From Miscanthus floridulus (lineage: Eukaryota; Streptophyta; Magnoliopsida; Poales; Poaceae), in assembly GCF_019320115.1 (NCBI RefSeq), contig NC_089584.1, positions 73,687,533 to 73,751,532 on the forward strand: 64,000 nt of DNA, read 5' to 3'. The number at the start of each line of letters is the position of its first letter. Positions within the stretch are counted from its first letter, which is position 1. The translations under genes were made by a program, and so were the position numbers. Below the pieces are notes generated by a model. The model was not told the origin of the DNA, searched no databases, and saw nothing but the letters and a program-made list of their open reading frames with translations. This document shows positions 32,020 to 44,322 of the stretch, one piece after another.

Positions 32020-35000
32020 CACCCTAGGTGTTTGGCTTCCACTAATTGCATGTCATTTCATAAGCATGTGCATTATCTATATCATCATGTCATTAACATT
32101 GAAACATACATATGCAACATTTGAAATTGTATGTGTTTCGTACTTGAGTGCTTATGAATGATAGTAGTGCAACATGTGAATGTTACATGAAATTCTTATA
32201 CCATGAAACATGGCAACATGGTAGTAATGTGACAAGTGTAGGATAACAACAAGTTATGCAACATGTGAAACATCGTATTGAAACATATGTATGAATTACT
32301 TGTTTTTATTTTCTGTATCACATGTGATCCTTAGAAGTGGTATAACAATTTTGTAAATTGGTTGATCATGGTCTAATACACCCTAACTACATTTAGTTTA
32401 CTTGTTGGAACAATGTTCATGTAGGTCAAAATGACAAAATTACCCTTGAGTGAAGATTTGACTAGAATTGACCATAAGAGTCTCATTGTTTGACTGTTTA
32501 AAAAGTGCAACTTAGAGACTTTGCATGGCTGTGCACTCTTTACAAAAGTTGTAGCAAATTTATCAAGGAACAAAAGTTGTTTTATAGCCAATTCATGAAA
32601 ATGCTTAGAACATGCTCAAACTTGGCCCACAAATCAGAAGTACATGCTGATTCATACTCAGCAAATTTTTCTAAGTCCTAACGTGCAGTACAGTTTCGTG
32701 TACCCATGTTTGGAGCCGTGTATCTCCCTAACTGGGCCACACCAGCTTGAGCGTTAGTGGAAAGAGTTGTAGTTCATGGATAGATGAACAACTTTGTTAA
32801 CTACGGCATGGCCTAGATCACCACGGTTTAGGAGTTGATGATCGTCGAATACGTGCGGTCAGTCATCCCCGATAACACTGAATCGCGTTCGTTTTCAGAA
32901 AACGGTCAGTCGCCGTGGCCGACCGGTTCAGAGACTCGACGCCGCGTGTCCGCCGCGCGTCGCCGGCTTGCTGTCGCGCTAGCCACGCGCCGTGCACCTC
33001 CTGGCGTCGCAGCCGCGTCTTGAGCACCCCGCGCGCCTGTCCGACGCACTCGCCTCCCCATTTCTCTCCTCCCCCAGCACGCAGCGACGCGCGAGCTCGG
33101 CCGTCCGCCATTGCCGACCAAGCATCGCCGCTGCCGTACGAGCAAACCACCGCGAAAACGCGTTGCCCCGTCCGCCTGCAGCCTCGCCGTGACCTCCTCC
33201 ACCTCCTCCACCTTTGAGCCGGGTCGGTTGAGCCTCGGTAAGAGCGCATTGCCGTTTTTCCCCCACCGCGGCCATGGCGGGAGCTCGCCGGAGTTGGCGC
33301 TCCACGCGGCCAGCTGCCCTCGCGCCGCTCCCATTCCTTCCTCGGCCACGCGCTAGGTCATAGGAGCACCACTGATGCTTGTAGGGTCACCGCTAGGAGC
33401 TGGGTCGTCGTCGGACCACCGGAGCCGGCCGTGCCGTGGCCGTGCGCCGCCGTGTCAGTCGCCGACCCTGCTAGCCACCACCATAGCACCGATTGAGGTC
33501 ACCAATAGATGCGCATGTTCAAGGCGAATGTCGTAGCGTAGATGGTCTCGCCGGAGGAGCCACCGGCGGCGAGCTACGCCACCGACCGACGCTCCTCCCC
33601 TGTTTCGCTCACTGCCGAGCGGGCCCTCCCTGTCAGCCGTCGCGGCTCAGGCGGGAGTCCAGCTCTGGGCCGTGCCGTGTCTTGGGCCGTCGTTACGTGG
33701 GCTGGCCCAGCTGTGGCCGAGCTGTTTCTCCGATTTTGTTTATTTATTTATTTCACAGATTTATGTATATCTTGAAAAATATGTAGCTCCTAGTATATAG
33801 ATCCAAATGCTATGGTTCTAATTTTGTTGGGTTCCTGGTCATGTCTAGTATTTAACAAAAATATTATATGGGCACTTGTTTTAGAAATTTTTGATGATTT
33901 AAATAGGACTTTGAAATGTGTTTTTAGGAGCATGCAAACTTGTTTGAATTTTATCTTGAGTTTCTGTGGTCCAAAAATTATGAAATTTTGTGGGTCCTCT
34001 ATTTAGGTTTATTGGAAGCTCTGGTAAAAATTTCAGAGCTAGTGCATGTGTAGTTTTTAAGATATAGAATTTCCTTTTATTAATAGGTGGATCTTGTGTG
34101 AATTTTCATAATTTTTCTATAGATCCAGTGAAGGTGAAATTTTATGGGTGCTATTCTTGTGATAGAAGGATGCTAGGAAAAATGGGAAATCTGTTGCTTG
34201 ACACTTTTCATTAGGATTTCTTAATTATGCCATTTTAAGCTAGCATGCCTTATCATTTTTGTGTAGACTGTCATACTTACTCAATGGCTTTGAAATTTTT
34301 ATGGTAGTCTATGTGAAGCATGAAATAGCTACTGTAATTTTTGTAGATTTTTCTGAACAGGTCTACTATATATTGCTTTAATCACCTAATTAACTAGATA
34401 AATTAGAAAAGGATATTAAAGAATTTATTTAGAAGTTAGCACTGTACTTTCTGATGTTGCTTAGGTATGAAAAACAAGTTGGTTAACTTGGTTTGGTCAA
34501 ATTAGGCTTTTGCACCATCATTAAATAAATAAGTTAGCAACCCTGTCATTGCGGGACAGATTCTAGGTCTACTGAAATTGGAGTTGGTCAACTTTAGAAT
34601 CATGCTTTGATGTTTACAAATAAATTGTAGAGAATTTCATAAGCTTTCCAGAATGTCCTCTTGTACGTCATTTGGAGTTATAGAACTCTGGTTATGATAG
34701 AATTAAGTTGCTACTTGTTGCATATGAAGCTTTAACTGTTATTTTAAGTATGTCTTTACTATCCTAAGTTCATGGTACTGTTCCTAGGTGTTAGGCCTTT
34801 AACTGAAGATGAGCATCTTTATCTTAGGTTATGCAAGCTAGGTAAGTTGCTCTTGTTATTTAAGTTAAGTTGGATACATGCTTAAAGTGATTTGAATAGA
34901 GCTAAGTACTCGGTAAACGAGTGTCCAGTAATACTTTCGTAAACACTTACTACGATCCATTCATCATGAGCATCATGTCATACCTTATGCATCCATGGTA

Positions 35001-36677
35001 TTTATCTTTTGCATCGGCATGCAATAGGTGTACCGGAAGGAGTGACCCTGCTGGAATTCGAGGAACTGAACGAGCAGCAGCAGCCGACACCGGAGATTCA
35101 GGAGGAGCAGCCTTCAGGAGAAGTGCCAGACGAGGTCGCCGTTGAGTGCCCTGACCACCGTCCTTGCAACTTTGTGAAAGGCAAGCCCCGGAGCATATTA
35201 AGCCTCCTATTTTCCGAACTGCAGTTACAGTATTATTATTACTTATATTGTTGCATTAAGTTTAGGTGTTGGATGCAAACACTTGCTGCATTGGTTACCA
35301 TTCCTTGTCCAGATATTGTTACCCTGAATCCTATATAGCTCAGGCTCGAGTAGTGCTTAGCCCTGCTTAAACTCGGTAGAAGTCGGGTGATTTCCTGTCA
35401 CCTGCGAGATATAGGATGATACATGTGGCACGGTTGGCTATATTTGCTATCGTGGAAAAGAACCAGTCTTAATTTGAAATGAAGACCGGACGGAGGCTTG
35501 CCGGTTTGCAGTGACTCCGTCTGTGTCGATTAAGGACTAGATCTTGGAGCCTTTCCTGTTCATGTTGAACGCATGCCTCTCTCTTAGTTGGCCGGGTCTG
35601 GAGACCGACCACGAAGCCGAGTAGCTCACCTCAGGCCGGGAGTCGATAAGTATAAAGTGCGCCTCGGAAGGGAGCCGTAGGCGTGAGTCCAAGGGCAGGT
35701 GATTTAAAAGTCCTGGTCGTCCTGGCAGAAGGGTAATCCCTGAGAGTGCTGGCGCTGATCGAACCCGCGAATTTGGTTCCTGAGATGTCCCAAAGGTGAC
35801 CCACGGCTACTCTTGCAAAGTATGCCAGGGTGAGGGTTAGGAATACCCCCTCAGCTGAGTTGTAATTCGATTCGAATCGCCGTCTCTCCCGGTTAGTGAG
35901 AACTTGACGGGCTTATCTCCAATGTAGATACACTTAATAACTTAATGGTTCGGAAATGATGATATGATGATGACAGCCTTATTATACCTGCTATGGTTAA
36001 TACTGTTTGCTCCTAATAAGTGAGTGCTCTAGTACAGGTGCTAATCTAGTGGACAGGTAAATAATGATAAGCTTTATACTAAGTTTAAAGTGGTTATTAT
36101 AATCTTAAGCTCTTTTATGCAACTGTGTCAAGCTAGTCCACCTGAAAAGCCTTGCATGATCCTTGGTGTCCTTTATTTCTGTTTTGTCGGGTAAGTCTAG
36201 CTGAGTACCTTCTCGTACTCAGGGTTTATTTCCCACCTGTTGCAGATGACCAGTTCTACTTTGGTTGCTGCAAGTACTGCCTTCTCCCTGCTGGGGATGA
36301 AGACTAGACCGTTGGGCGCGGTTTCTACTAGTTCTCGTACCTGATAATGCTTTTGCGGGACATGACTCTGATCTTGGCAATGTATTTGAAAACTATGATG
36401 TTTTGTACTAAACTATGTTGCTTCCGCACACTCAAACTTGGTTTGTAATATTCTATTTCAACTCTGATGGATGTAATCCGAATGCTACCTATGAAATGTT
36501 GTAACAGATGATGTGTTGTGTTGAATCATTACGATCTTGGTTTGTATGTCGAGAGTTGGTTGAAATCCTTCGTGATTTCTGGACTACCGGGATTATGGGA
36601 GCTTAAGTACAGGAATTTGATCGCTTCGGTGATTGTTTTTGTACTTACGTTCTTATGATTTGGTCGGTTCTGTTACA
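32015..36677 (+). repeat. 3' LTR of element C
   Basis: This copy of 21198-25861 is offset by 10,817 and is one base shorter. Its first bases TGTAAC supply the TAA stop codon of Gag-Pol. The leader-exon copy is at 35028-35180 and the GC donor at 35181. Confidence 0.95.
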
Positions 36678-36682
36678 CCACT
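36678..36682. other. Target-site duplication of element C, right copy
   Basis: CCACT follows GGTTCTGTTACA. Beyond it the tail of element B continues (ATTCCCTATGC..., matching the CCACTACTCCCTATCC words of its repeat unit). Confidence 0.95.
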
Positions 36683-37230
36683 ATTCCCTATGCATTCCTT
36701 GGTAGTGGCCAAGCCATCTGGTCGACTTGTGTTACCCGCTGAGACAAGACTTTCCTATGGAGACAAAGGATGAGAACATCCCGCGCAAGAATTTAGTTAG
36801 GTAGATAAGCCAGGTGGAGAAACTTGTAACAAATGGACAAGCTCTTAGGTTTCGCTATAGCAAATGGCTTTTTAGGTCTTTTCTCCTTTTTGAATAAAAA
36901 GGTTAGTACACTCTGACCCTTTTTATTGTTAGGGTCATAAAAGATTGGAGTGCGGGTGAGCCAATTCTGATCACACTGGTGAGCAAAGACACCATAGCCA
37001 CTAGGGCGTAGGTTTCCTACAGTCCGACCAGTTATACTTAGAGCTTGTTAATGCAAACCTAGCTCCTAGGTCTTAACATGAAAAGAGGGGTAGGCATAGA
37101 GAATGTTTGCCGGATAAATGTGCTCATATCAGCCCTCGAGTGAGGCCCAACCATTTACCGTTGCTAGGGTCAAATGTCACAAAAGATCGAGGAGTTTGTT
37201 AACAAAACTGATAAGAGAAAGTGTGCGTTT
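36683..37230. other. Tail of element B, right of element C
   Basis: This continues the repeat unit interrupted at 21197, with words such as GTGAGCAAAGACACCATAGCC that also occur at 19110 and 20800. No coding sequence is visible. The start of the integrase remnant lies just beyond. Confidence 0.6.
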
Positions 37231-38170
37231 ATTAAGGGTAAAAGTGATGTAGCTGCTCGATGTTCTAGGCATTGGCAAAGACCTCACTGTCGATGGTCTT
37301 TAGCTTGTAGGCGCCTAGCCGGAGCACCGCCACGACAACGTATGGTCCCTCCCATGGAGGGGAGAGCTTGTGACGATCCTTGTTGCTTTGGACAAGGTGG
37401 AGAACCAAGTCTCCAATGTTGAAGGCTTGACCCCACACTCGACGGTTGTGGTATCATTGTAATGCCTACTGGTATTTGGCCAAGCGGAGGAGGGCAACAT
37501 CGCGTGCTTCGTCCAACTGGTCCATGGCATCCTCAAGGGACACCTTAGGTCCTTGTTCATCATACGCCCTGACCCTTAGTGCTCGATAGTTGAGGTTGGT
37601 TGGGAGGATGGCTTTAGAACCGTAGACTATGAAGAATGGTGTGTAGCCGATGGCCTGGCTGGGGGTCGTCCTTAGACTCTAGAGCACCATGGGAATCTCG
37701 GTGATCCATCGAGCGCCAAACTTGTTCAACTAATTAAAGATCCTAGGCTTGAGGCCCTGTAGGACCATGCCATTTACACGTTCGACCTACCCATTCATTT
37801 GGGGGTGCACTATGGAAGCCCAGTCGATGCAGATGTGATATTCATCATAGAATTAGATGAACTTCTTTTCTGGTGAACTGCATGCCATTGTCCATGATGT
37901 TGGAGTTCGGGACTCCAAAGCGATGGACGATGTCGAGGAAGAATAGCACGGCCTACTCAGACTTGATCGCAGAGATCAGCCGAGCTTCTATCCACTTTGT
38001 AAACTTGTCTATTGTGACAAGAAAGTGGGTGTAGCCTACGGGTGCTTTTTTGAGAGGTCCAACTAGATCTATCCCCTAGACCGCAAATGGCTAGGTGATG
38101 AGGATCATTTAGAGCGCTTGGGCCAGTAGGTGGGTTTGTTGAGCATAGTACTAGCACCCTTCGCAGGTGT
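37231..38170 (-). pseudogene. Integrase remnant of element B
   Basis: Minus-strand frames 37315-37563 and 37957-38157 and the bases between encode a broken integrase. Around 37980-38020 the complement reads DKFTKWIEA, with the first catalytic Asp kept, and around 37760-37800 a VERVNGM block keeps the catalytic Glu. Frameshifts and stops separate them. Element A has lost both of these residues. Confidence 0.75.
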
Positions 38171-38464
38171 GTACAATCTGCTTGGCATCGGCTACCGCGG
38201 TAAGCCAGTAGAAGCCCTGTCGGAATGCATTTCTGACTAGGCTTCTAGGCATAGCATGGTGATCATAGACCCCACCATGGATATCGCTCAGCAAATGCTT
38301 CCCCTATTCGATGGGGATGCAGCGCTGTAGGATCCCGATGTGACTTCACTTTAGAGTTCACTCTCCACAAGAACAAAGGATTTGGTGTGACGTGCGAGCT
38401 ATCAAGCCTCCATCTTGTCCATTGGCAGCGCATCATGGAGGAGGTAGTCGTGGTAGGGCATCCT

Positions 38465-40189
38465 CTAGTCGACCAGAGGGTCGTGCTCTATCGCTAGGTC
38501 CTCTTCAAGCTCAATGACTTTAGGACTGGATGGAGCCAATGGTTGGTCAGCCCCCCAGCCTAGAATGGGTGGACCATCATTGACTTGTTCTAACCCCTCA
38601 TAGCGAACCGAGGGCTTGTGTTGGTCGCTGGCGAAGAGACTTGTTGGCACTAGCTCCTAGCCAAACACCGCCTTTGCTAGCACGTCGGCCACCTCATTGA
38701 GGCGCCTCGAGATGTGGTTGAGCTCGAGGCTATCAAACTTGTCCTCTAGCTGGTGGTCTTATTAGCAGTATGTAGCCATCTTGGCATCATGGCAGCTTGA
38801 CTCCTTCATGACTTGGTTGCTGACCAGTTGGGACTCACCCTGAACATCGAGGCGTCGAATGCCCACCTCGATGGCGATGCGCTGGCCATTGATGAGCGCC
38901 TCATATTCAGCCACATTGTTGGAGGAGGGGAAATAGAGGCAAACTATGTACCTCATGCGTACCCTGAGGGGTGACACGAAGACTAGCCCCACACTGACAC
39001 CTTTCTTCATCAGTGACCCATCGAAGTACATTGTCCAGTACTCTTGGTCGACGATCGCTGGTGGCATCTAGACCTTGGTCCACTTTGCCACGAAATCAGC
39101 CAATACCTGGGATTTGATCACCGTTCGAGAGGCATACGCAATGCCCTAACCCATCAGCTCGAGTGCCCACTTCATGATTCTTCACATGGCATCCTAGTTT
39201 TGGATGACCTCACCGAGGGGAAAGGATGTCACAACTATCACTAGATGTGACTTGAAGTAGTGGCATAGCATCCTCTTGGCGATGAGGACGGTGTGCAGGA
39301 GCTTCTAGATTTGGGGGTAGCGGGTCTTAGAGTCGGCTAGGACCTTGCTAATGAAGTACATAGAGCACTGTACTTTGAGGGCATGCCCCTCTTCTTCTTG
39401 CTCCACTACTAGGGCGACACTGACCACCTATGTGGTGGCCACAATGTAGAGTAGAAGGGGTTCTCCATCAGTAGGAGGAACTAGGATCAGAGCCTTCATC
39501 AGAAGATGCTTGACCATGTCAAGTGCTTCCTGGGCCTTAGACGTCCATTCGAAGTGGTTGGCCTTCTTCAAAAGTCAATAAAGGGGGAGACCTCATTCAC
39601 TGAGGCACGAGATAAAGCGGCTGAGTGCGGCGAGGCACCCTATAACTCATTGCACCCCCTTTATATTCTAAATCGGGCCCATCCTCTTGATGACTGAGAT
39701 CTTCTCCGGGTTGGCTTCGATGCCATGCTCAGAGATGATGAAACCAAGCAGCATACCCCTTGAGACCCCAAAAACACACTTCTTGGGATTGCGTTTGATG
39801 CCATTTGCTTAGAGTTTTGCGAAGGTCTGCTCAAGATCGGCTACGAGGTGGTCAGCCTGTTTGGAGTTGACCAAGATGTCATCAACGTAGGCCTCAACGG
39901 TCTGCCCGATGAGGTCCCTGCGACACTTGAGCATGTAGTGCTGGTATGTAGCCCTAGTGTTCTTCAGACCGAACAACATTATGACATAGGAGAATGATCC
40001 GAAGGGGGTGATGAAAGATGTCGTGAGCTGGTCAGACTCTTTCATCTCGATTTGATGGTACCTGAAGTACGCATCAAGGAAGCAGAGGGTTTCACACCCT
40101 GAGGTAGAGTCGACTATTTGGTCTATGTGCGACAAAGGAAATAGATCCTTTAGGCATGCTTTATTGAGACCCATGTAGTCAACACACAT
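38465..40189 (-). pseudogene. Reverse transcriptase - dual RNase H remnant of element B
   Basis: RT is clearest at 39809-40189 (minus): MCVDYMGLNKACLKD, HIDQIVDSTSG, and AYVDDILVNSKQ at the active site. The canonical RNase H lies in broken frames at ~39100-39500. The frame 38762-39067 carries a second, archaeal-type RNase H: YWTMYFDGSLMKKG, NNVAEYEALINGQRIA and GESQLVSNQVMKES. That pair of RNase H domains is a known mark of Tat elements. 38465-38650 is the linker toward integrase. Many stops are present. Confidence 0.85.
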
Positions 40190-40470
40190 CCTCCATTTCC
40201 TACTCTTCTTTCATACAAGAATGGGATTGGCTAACCACTCTAGGTGGTACACTTCCTTGATGAATCCGGCTGCCAAAAGCTTTGTGATCTCCTCATCGAT
40301 GGTCCTGTGTTCCCCTCGTTGAAGCGACATAGGCACTATTTCACTAGCTTGGAGCCTAGGTAGATCTTCAAGGCATGCTTAGTGACTTCCCTCAGAATGC
40401 CTAGCATGTCCGAGGGTTTCCACGCAAAGATATCTTTGTTGGCGAGGAGGAAGTCGACGAGCGCGCTTTC

Positions 40471-41367
40471 CTATTTAGAGGAAAGCATGGTGCCAATGCA
40501 CACCACCTTGCACTCGGGGCAGCTGGGATCTATGAGGACCTCCTTGGAGCCCTTCGCTGGCTTGAAAGACCCGATCAACCTCTTGGGGTCAGGCACTTCT
40601 TTGGTGACCTCCTTCCTAATGGCCGCGAGCTCTCCGGAGGCGACGATTGCCATGGCGTGATCGCAGCACTTGACCTCGCACTCATAGGCACGCTAGAAGG
40701 AGGTGTCGATAGTGATGACCCCACTGGGGCCCGACATCTTCAGCTTGAGGTAGGTGTAGTTGGGGATGACCATGAACTTTATGTAGCATGGTCATCCTAG
40801 GATGGCGTGGTAAGTTTCGTGGAACCCAACCACTTTGAAGGTGAGGATCTCTGTCCTGTAGTTGGATGGACCCCCAAAGGTGATGGGCAGATCAATCTGC
40901 CCAAGCGGCATGGCTTGCTTTCCAAGTAGGATGCCATGGAATGGCACTCCAATTGGCTAGATGCACACTCGGTCGATGCCCATAGTGTCGAGCGTCTTGG
41001 CATACATGATGTTGAGGCCGCTGCCTCTGTCCATCAGTACCTTGGTGAGCCGCTTTATGCCAATGATCGGGTTGATCATGAGCAGGTATGTTCGTGGTTG
41101 TGGGATGCTCTCCGGGTGGTCGGTCCGATCGAAGGTTATGGCGGATTTTGACCATTGAAGGAAAGTAGGCATGGCTAGTTCGGTCATATAGACCTCGCAG
41201 TGTGCGACCTTCTGGCGGCGCTTGGAGTCATAGGCCACCAACCCTTCAAAGATCATGAGGTAGCCATCCAACATCAGAAAGCCACCATCCTTCCCCTTGG
41301 CATTATCTGTGGTCGGGTTGGGGTCCTTCCTATGCTCCCTTTGTTGGAGCCTCCAGACAAGAACCAT
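40471..41367 (-). pseudogene. Aspartic protease remnant of element B
   Basis: The frame 40957-41367 (minus) holds VLMDRGSGLNIMYAKTLDTMGI, equivalent to VLMDGGSGLNILY of element A but with Gly to Arg next to the active Asp. The frame 40471-40653 holds the linker before RT. The order PR-RT matches element A. Confidence 0.75.
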
Positions 41368-42180
41368 TTCATGAGGCCATAGTCCTTGTACATATGCTTA
41401 ATGGGAAAGGCATGGTTCGGGCATGGCCCCTCGAGTAGTTTTTCAAAGTGGTTTGAAGTGCCCTCCATGGGCTTTCGACCACCCCTGCGGTCAGCAGTGG
41501 CCATGAGCGAGCCCTCATGTCGCTGCTTGTTCTTCTTCTTAGTAGGACGATTGGAGACGCCTTCGCCGGTGTCCTCGTCCCGCTTCGCCTTGCCCTTGAG
41601 GCAGTCGAAGATCGCTTTGACCGCTTCTTCGCTCAAGGCATTGCAGGTGGTGATGTCGAGGAGTTCCTTGGTGTTTCATAGGCCCTTATGTCCCAGCTTG
41701 TGAACTAGGGACTCATAGGTGGTTCCAGACAGGAAAGCTCCTATAACATCAGCATCGGCGATGTTAGGTAGCTCATTGCATTGCTAGGAGAAGCGCCAGA
41801 TGTACCCACAGAGGGTTTCTCCGGCCTTCTATCAATAGTTCTTGAGGTCCCATGGGTTCCTAGGGTGCTTGTACGTGCCCTGGAAGTTTCCCACAAAGAT
41901 CTCCTTCAGGTCCGCTCAACTTTGGATTCTGTTGGACAGAGGGTATTCCAACCATGTTCGTGCCGAATCGGCCAAGAACAATGGAAAGTTGCGGATAATG
42001 AAATCATTGTTATCTGCACCACCGACTTGGTAGGCAAGCTGATAATCCTCAAGCCATAGTTTGAGGTTTGTTTCCCTAGAGTACTTTAGGATGTTGGATG
42101 GTGGTCAATACCTTGGCGGGGAGATAGCATTGAGGATGTATCGGTCAAAGGCCTGAGGCCTCAGCAGGCCAGGGCTCAGG
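41274..42180 (-). pseudogene. Gag remnant of element B
   Basis: The frame 41274-41636 (minus) carries the gag C-terminus: KGKAKRDED, KKKNKQRHEG, and CPNHAFPIKHMYKDYGLMKWFLSG, similar to NHAYPIKHLYKDY in element A. Farther upstream (~41640-42120) broken frames hold the capsid-like part. No zinc knuckle of the CCHC form is visible. Confidence 0.7.
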
Positions 42181-43410
42181 CTTTAGTCCTTACCGCTGTC
42201 ATAGCCTCCTCCATGATGAGGGCGATAGCCATGGCTAGCTCCCTCTCTTGGGTCATCATAGGTACGCCTACGGGCATCAAGGGTGTCGCGTGTGTCACGG
42301 TGGCGGCCAAGACGCTGATGCACCAGGACCACGATGTGCTGCCTACCGCCTTGTGGCGCCTGGTGGACCAACGTGTCCCTACCAGGGTGCTCCAAGGGTG
42401 TGCACTGGCTGGTGTCAAGCTCGCATCACCGAGACAACGAGCTCTCGGCTTGCTGTGCCATCACATGCTCGAGCAACGTGTGAATCTTGCGATGGGCCCA
42501 AAGATCCTTAGGTGTTGTAGCCTCTAGAAGACCACGGAGCAAGGCCACCACAACGGTGTTGTTTTGGCTTGCCTGAGCAAAGAGAGGGAGGGCTTCATTG
42601 TCCATGATGATCCTCTAGTTCATGTCGTGGGCCATGGTGCGTGCGTGCGCATCCACCATCTCCATGGCGCTCGATCTCCCGATCAAGCTCCACACATTCC
42701 TGCTCTAGCTAGAGTCGCACTTCCTTGAGCTCTTGGTGTCGGGCTTTTAGCTGCTCTACTCACATGTGTGGTGGGCCAATGTCTCCCCCTCGGCCTCATC
42801 ATCGAGGTCATTCATCATGGTAGCCTCCTCCTTGTGGATGCTTTTGACATGTCCCTCAGGGGTACCTATCATGAAGCATTCACAAGAGGGGTGATGGCTC
42901 CCCCTACTAGAGTTAGGGCCAGAGGTCGACTCTAGCTCCTCTACAAGGAGGTCATGGAAAGATTCTATGACGTGTTCAATCACCCCCACAAACTCATCAT
43001 TTGTGGGGGATGGGATCATGCGCTGTGCCACAAGGTAGCCAACTGTCTCTACAATGTTGCAGAGACTGAACGAGAGCACTGTTGGGGCACTCTGGATGAG
43101 GAATTTTGGGGAGAACGGCTCTCCCCAAGTAAGATATGCCATGATGTTGGTGAACAAGAAGGTGAGGTAGCACAGGTCCTCTTAGGACGGTTGGGGTCCT
43201 AGGAAGACGCTGAGCCTCCAACCTTTTGTAGTCGAAGTCGAGGAGCTGGCCATTTTTAGGGGCACAGGCCTCTAGTGTATGCAACCATAGCTCCTTGAGC
43301 ATCTCGGTGATCTTGTCGAGGCTGATGGAGTGGAAGGGTTGAATGACGATGGGCGCCCACACTAGCTCTCCCTTCACCATGACGATGAAGTCCTGGTCCC
43401 CGAAGCACAC
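42181..43410 (-). pseudogene. Region upstream of gag in element B with two open frames of unknown function
   Basis: Minus-strand frames 42997-43410 (137 codons, starting MCFGDQDFIVMVKGELVW) and 42756-43157 (133 codons, ending in an acidic stretch) overlap in different frames and may be one product broken by a frameshift. They lie between the primer binding site and gag, where some Tat elements have an extra ORF. I recognise no domain. 42181-42700 has further broken frames. Confidence 0.45.
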
Positions 43411-43479
43411 GTGTGTGCCTAGGACCTAGCTGATGCCATGACTAGCCATCCGTGGCCTGATGTTAATGTCATGATGCGC

Positions 43480-43504
43480 AAAGCCCCCTACCTAGCACGC
43501 CAAC
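43480..43504 (-). other. Primer binding site region of element B
   Basis: After the LTR end ...CATTGACA the minus strand reads GTTGGCGTGCTAGGTAGGGG. This resembles TTGGCGCGCCAGGTAGGGG-type sites of other large grass gypsy elements. The tRNA is not assigned. Confidence 0.6.
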
Positions 43505-44322
43505 TGTCAATGTTTTGAGTAAACACCAACGAGTAAATTTGTATTATTGCGCGTCTGGCCCGGAAGGTGTGCTAAAAAGACACAAGGTTTATATTGGTTC
43601 AGGCAAAATGTTCCTATGTCTAGTTCATGGCTGCTGCTTGTGTTATTAGTACTGAAAAGTTCATAGTAGGTGTTACAAAGAGGCAAGAGAGGGACAGGTC
43701 CCAAGTCTCTAATGGAAAGATCGAATGGGTGACTGAAGCGCTCGGTCGCTGCTTAGCTACCTGTTCGAGATTCGTTGCTAGTGGTTCTGCTATGATGCGG
43801 TGTGAGGTGAGATGTGGTGAACCGATGCCTTTAGAGGGGTGCCCTGCTTCCCCTTTTATAGGCCTAGGGAGAGCACAGGTTATAGATGGGAGAAAAAAGG
43901 AAAACGAGAGGCAAAGGATGTCCTTTAGGGTCACTGGGCCTTCCTTTTCCTCCATGTGGGCCCCACTGACATGGCAGGTAGTGACAGGGATAGCCCCACA
44001 CCGAGCGCATGTCTGCTGACCATGATAGGGCCACAACGGGTGCCTGTCCTCTGACAATGCCATGTGCTGGCATTGTTAGCGGGTTGTCACTGTCCCATTC
44101 TGCCCCAGCGGCGCGGCGAACCAGCGTGGTGATCAGTGGCCATACAAAGAGTAGGGAGCACAGTGACCTGTGCATCCATTACTATGGGTGATGCGAGTTC
44201 TAGAGAATGACATGTCGCGGGGATGGGTCATGTTGAGACGTGACCGCTTCCTGCATGATGCCAGAAGTTTGACCTTGGGTCACACCTTCTGGACCATATT
44301 GGTTGTCGTGAGCTTCTGTAAA
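43505..44322 (-). repeat. 5' LTR of element B, first part
   Basis: It matches 13489-14266 of the other LTR and starts TGTCAATGTTTTG on the plus strand. It ends where element D begins; 44318-44322 (GTAAA) is the left target duplicate. Confidence 0.85.
44318..44322. other. Target-site duplication of element D, left copy
   Basis: GTAAA directly precedes TGTAACACCC; the same GTAAA follows the right LTR at 58872-58876. Joining the LTR of B across D gives a sequence collinear with 14250-14270. Confidence 0.95.

Larger units (their letters stand above)
21198..36677 (+). mobile_element. Element C: young Tekay/Del-type chromovirus with an extra histone-H3-mimic gene
   Basis: This is a complete 15,480-bp element: LTRs of 4664 and 4663 bp, initiator-Met-type primer binding site, an extra gene at 26615-27199, a gag-pol frame to 32019, a polypurine tract, and a perfect 5-bp target duplication CCACT. 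The chromodomain-like end of the integrase, the CCHC gag and LTRs of this size fit the Tekay (Del) clade of chromoviruses. I found by eye only four differences between the LTRs (21570 A/C, ~24726 G/A, one base at ~25530, ~25767 C/T). Assuming 1.3e-8 substitutions per site per year for grass LTRs this is a few tens of thousands of years. Confidence 0.95.
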
